A program made the position numbers and the translations under genes. From Symbiodinium natans (taxonomy: Eukaryota; Sar; Dinophyceae; Suessiales; Symbiodiniaceae): a stretch of 15,121 bases of DNA. Below the pieces are notes generated by a model. That model was not told where the DNA came from, did no database searches, and saw only the letters and a program-made list of their open reading frames with translations. The stretch is from assembly GCA_905221605.1 (NCBI GenBank), contig CAJNDS010000285.1, positions 161,501 to 176,621 of the forward strand. Direction: 5' to 3'. Of this stretch, positions 14,044 through 15,121 are shown piece by piece (position 1 is the first letter of the stretch; every line of letters begins with the position of its first letter).

Positions 14044-14496
14044 TGTCCAGGCCAGAGATTAAATCATGCTGTAAAGAGCACTGTTGCAAGAAGCGGCGTA
14101 TCAGCGATTGTCAGGCTGCGAGGGCTCGACACGCAAGAGCGGCAGGAGGATCGCAGCATCGTGCGCTTGAGACACTTTGCTGTGCCACAATTGGCGAGAC
14201 ACGGCTGTCTGCAGGAAGTAGGGCTGGAAGAGGAGGAGGACGGGGAGCAAGAAGCCGAACAGGAGCAAGACGAAGAAGCAGAAAACCAGGAAGATTTCCA
14301 TCCTGAGCAGGCCCATTTGCAGAGTTTTCGCGGCAACTCGTACGTGGAGAGCTCCTGCCCCAAAGACTTCGCAAGCCTGTGGCCCTCCGGGGCCTTGAAG
14401 GACCCACATCCTGAGGCTGAGGAGATCTATCAGGAGCAAGAGGACCCCCATACCCCACGCATCCCAACACATCCCCACACATCCTCACACTCATGA
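14044..14496 (+). CDS. Exon candidate: basic region then glutamate-rich acidic tract
   Basis: The plus frame is open for 150 codons from after a TGA at 14041 to TGA at 14494. No ATG lies near its start and GTCCAG|G at 14046-14052 could be an acceptor, so it is probably an internal exon. The first 55 residues are basic and regular (STVARSGVSAIVRLRGLDTQ, then ERQEDRSIVRLRHF). A Glu/Gln-rich acidic tract follows at about 14220-14300 (GLEEEEDGEQEAEQEQDEEA). The end beyond about 14435 turns Pro/His/Thr-rich and is probably intronic. It contrasts with the surrounding repeats in composition. No catalytic domain is recognised. An opposite-strand frame (14111-14494) is Cys/Leu/Ser-rich and is a mirror of this one. 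Confidence 0.45.
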   Translation, partial: CPGQRLNHAVKSTVARSGVSAIVRLRGLDTQERQEDRSIVRLRHFAVPQLARHGCLQEVGLEEEEDGEQEAEQEQDEEAENQEDFHPEQAHLQSFRGNSYVESSCPKDFASLWPSGALKDPHPEAEEIYQEQEDPHTPRIPTHPHTSSHS

Positions 14497-14708
14497 CTGA
14501 TATGACTGATGAGGATGGACTACCTGCTGAGGAAAGCGACGAGGAGTGCCGACCTCATGTGAGCTCATCACTGCAAGTGGAGTGTGTTTGAAGACCGCAT
14601 CATGTGCCTACAATGTGTAAGCTTAGGCCCGACGTGATTCGCGAGCAGATCGCGAAGCTTGAGGAGAAGCTGGCAAGAGCACTTGCTCGACGTGCAGCAG
14701 CGGAGTAG
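14493..14708 (+). CDS. C-terminal exons: acidic stretch, small intron, coiled-coil tail
   Basis: One plus frame reads MTDMTDEDGLPAEESDEE then CRPH to 14558, followed by GTGAGC, a consensus 5' splice site. It meets a TGA at 14589. The same frame resumes with LRPDVIREQIAKLEEKLARA and an Ala/Arg-rich end to a TAG at 14706. Removing 14559-14621 (63 nt, GT at the start, AAG at the end) joins the parts in phase 0. The tail is an amphipathic helix with Leu/Ile at heptad spacing, likely a short coiled coil. The AT-rich sequence after the TAG fits a 3' untranslated region. Together with 14044-14440 this forms a plausible 3' end of one gene. The exact acceptor is not certain (AG|G at 14626 is an alternative but changes the frame). 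The function is unknown. Confidence 0.45.
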
Positions 14709-14846
14709 CACTAGCTCCTTCTTTAGTCGCGCGCAAAAGAAATCAAGTACGAGAATGTATATTCATAGCTGTAGCGGCCTCCTGATTTGTTCATTTACAC
14801 TTTTATTTTGAATGAAAAAATACTACAAGCCCTGCTGAGGCCGGCA
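14709..14846. other. AT-richer stretch after a probable stop codon
   Basis: T-rich and A-rich runs at about 14786-14822, without open frames. It may be the 3' untranslated region of the upstream gene. Confidence 0.3.
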
Positions 14847-15121
14847 ATGGAGTTCAAGACTCAGGTGGGGCAAGGCAGGGGCCAAATCAAGGCCGCCACG
14901 GCGTGGGCCGCCACGGCCTCCACGGCAGCGTCACAGCCCAAAAGCCCACTGGAAACGGAGGCCAGCCAGTCTAGCACCCGTACGCCAGGACCCGCCCACG
15001 TTTCCGTGGGACACCTGGGAGCCCGAGCGCCGGCCTCAGAAAACGGAAGCATGTGTTTTTGCCAAAGCAAGTCAGCGAGGCACGAGTGGGAGCCTCCCAA
15101 AGCAGCAGAGGAACCGCAAGC
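14847..15121 (+). CDS. Partial ORF open to the window edge, unrecognised
   Basis: An ATG at 14847 opens a plus frame with no stop for 91 codons up to the end of the window. The product starts MEFKTQVGQGRGQIKAA and then becomes Ala/Thr/Ser-rich with prolines, a low-complexity composition. It could be the 5' end of a gene or an exon; there is no domain. The opposite strand is also open (14861-15100, 79 codons, Ala/Val/Leu-rich), so the strand is not certain. Confidence 0.28.
   Translation, partial: MEFKTQVGQGRGQIKAATAWAATASTAASQPKSPLETEASQSSTRTPGPAHVSVGHLGARAPASENGSMCFCQSKSARHEWEPPKAAEEPQ

Noticed and set aside
13458-14306. A 282-codon frame with a poly-leucine run, and the Ile/Thr and Tyr versions in other frames
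   Set aside because: It is the translation of the TTA/CTA microsatellite, open in every plus frame; the downstream part is in a different frame from the better exon candidate.
1-15121. CRISPR array, tRNA, rRNA, or bacterial/phage genes
   Set aside because: No direct repeats with unique spacers, no cloverleaf or rRNA signature sequence, and no operon-like arrangement was seen on reading either strand.

Overview
The window looks like nuclear DNA of a protist, most likely a dinoflagellate. The basis is many short interstitial blocks of the telomere-type repeat TTTAGGG/CCCTAAA, moderately high GC, short scattered open segments that only make sense as small exons, and large amounts of satellite and simple repeat. 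No bacterial operon, ribosome-binding site, tRNA or rRNA is visible. A coccidian or green alga with the same telomere unit is possible. This is inference, since no diagnostic marker such as a trans-spliced leader was found.

Layout. 1-1410: open segments without a recognisable family. 1411-1700: two telomere-like blocks, the second holding an inserted 103-bp palindromic element with terminal inverted repeats (TIRs). 1944-3169: a run of plus-strand coding-like segments, the last Cys/His-rich, ending at a telomere-like block (3171-3217). 3657-4480: further plus-strand coding-like segments that stop exactly at the next TIR. 4477-8278: a 3.8-kb element bounded by two TIRs of about 85 bp of the same family as the 103-bp element, filled almost entirely by a GC-rich, CCATGG-studded satellite array (4720-8075). 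8279-11060: telomere-like blocks, a polypyrimidine tract, weak open segments, and a minus-strand piece with a GHSLxG motif. 11252-12891: several plus-strand exon-like segments. 13068-13277: half a KH RNA-binding domain interrupted by 51 nt. 13467-13972: a 506-bp G-poor TTA/CTA microsatellite. 14044-14708: the best gene-like region, a 150-codon open frame with an acidic tract followed by a coiled-coil C-terminus. 14847-15121: an open frame running off the window edge.

The main result is the transposon-like family. Both complete copies are flanked by 8-bp duplications that resemble the telomeric unit (GTTTAGGG exactly in one; CCCTCAAC/CCCTTAAC in the other, compare CCCTAAAC). This suggests a non-autonomous element that prefers telomere-like DNA and has become a carrier for a satellite array. 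No transposase is present. Protein assignments are weak apart from the KH half-domain; most gene calls are exon candidates supported only by open frame and composition.
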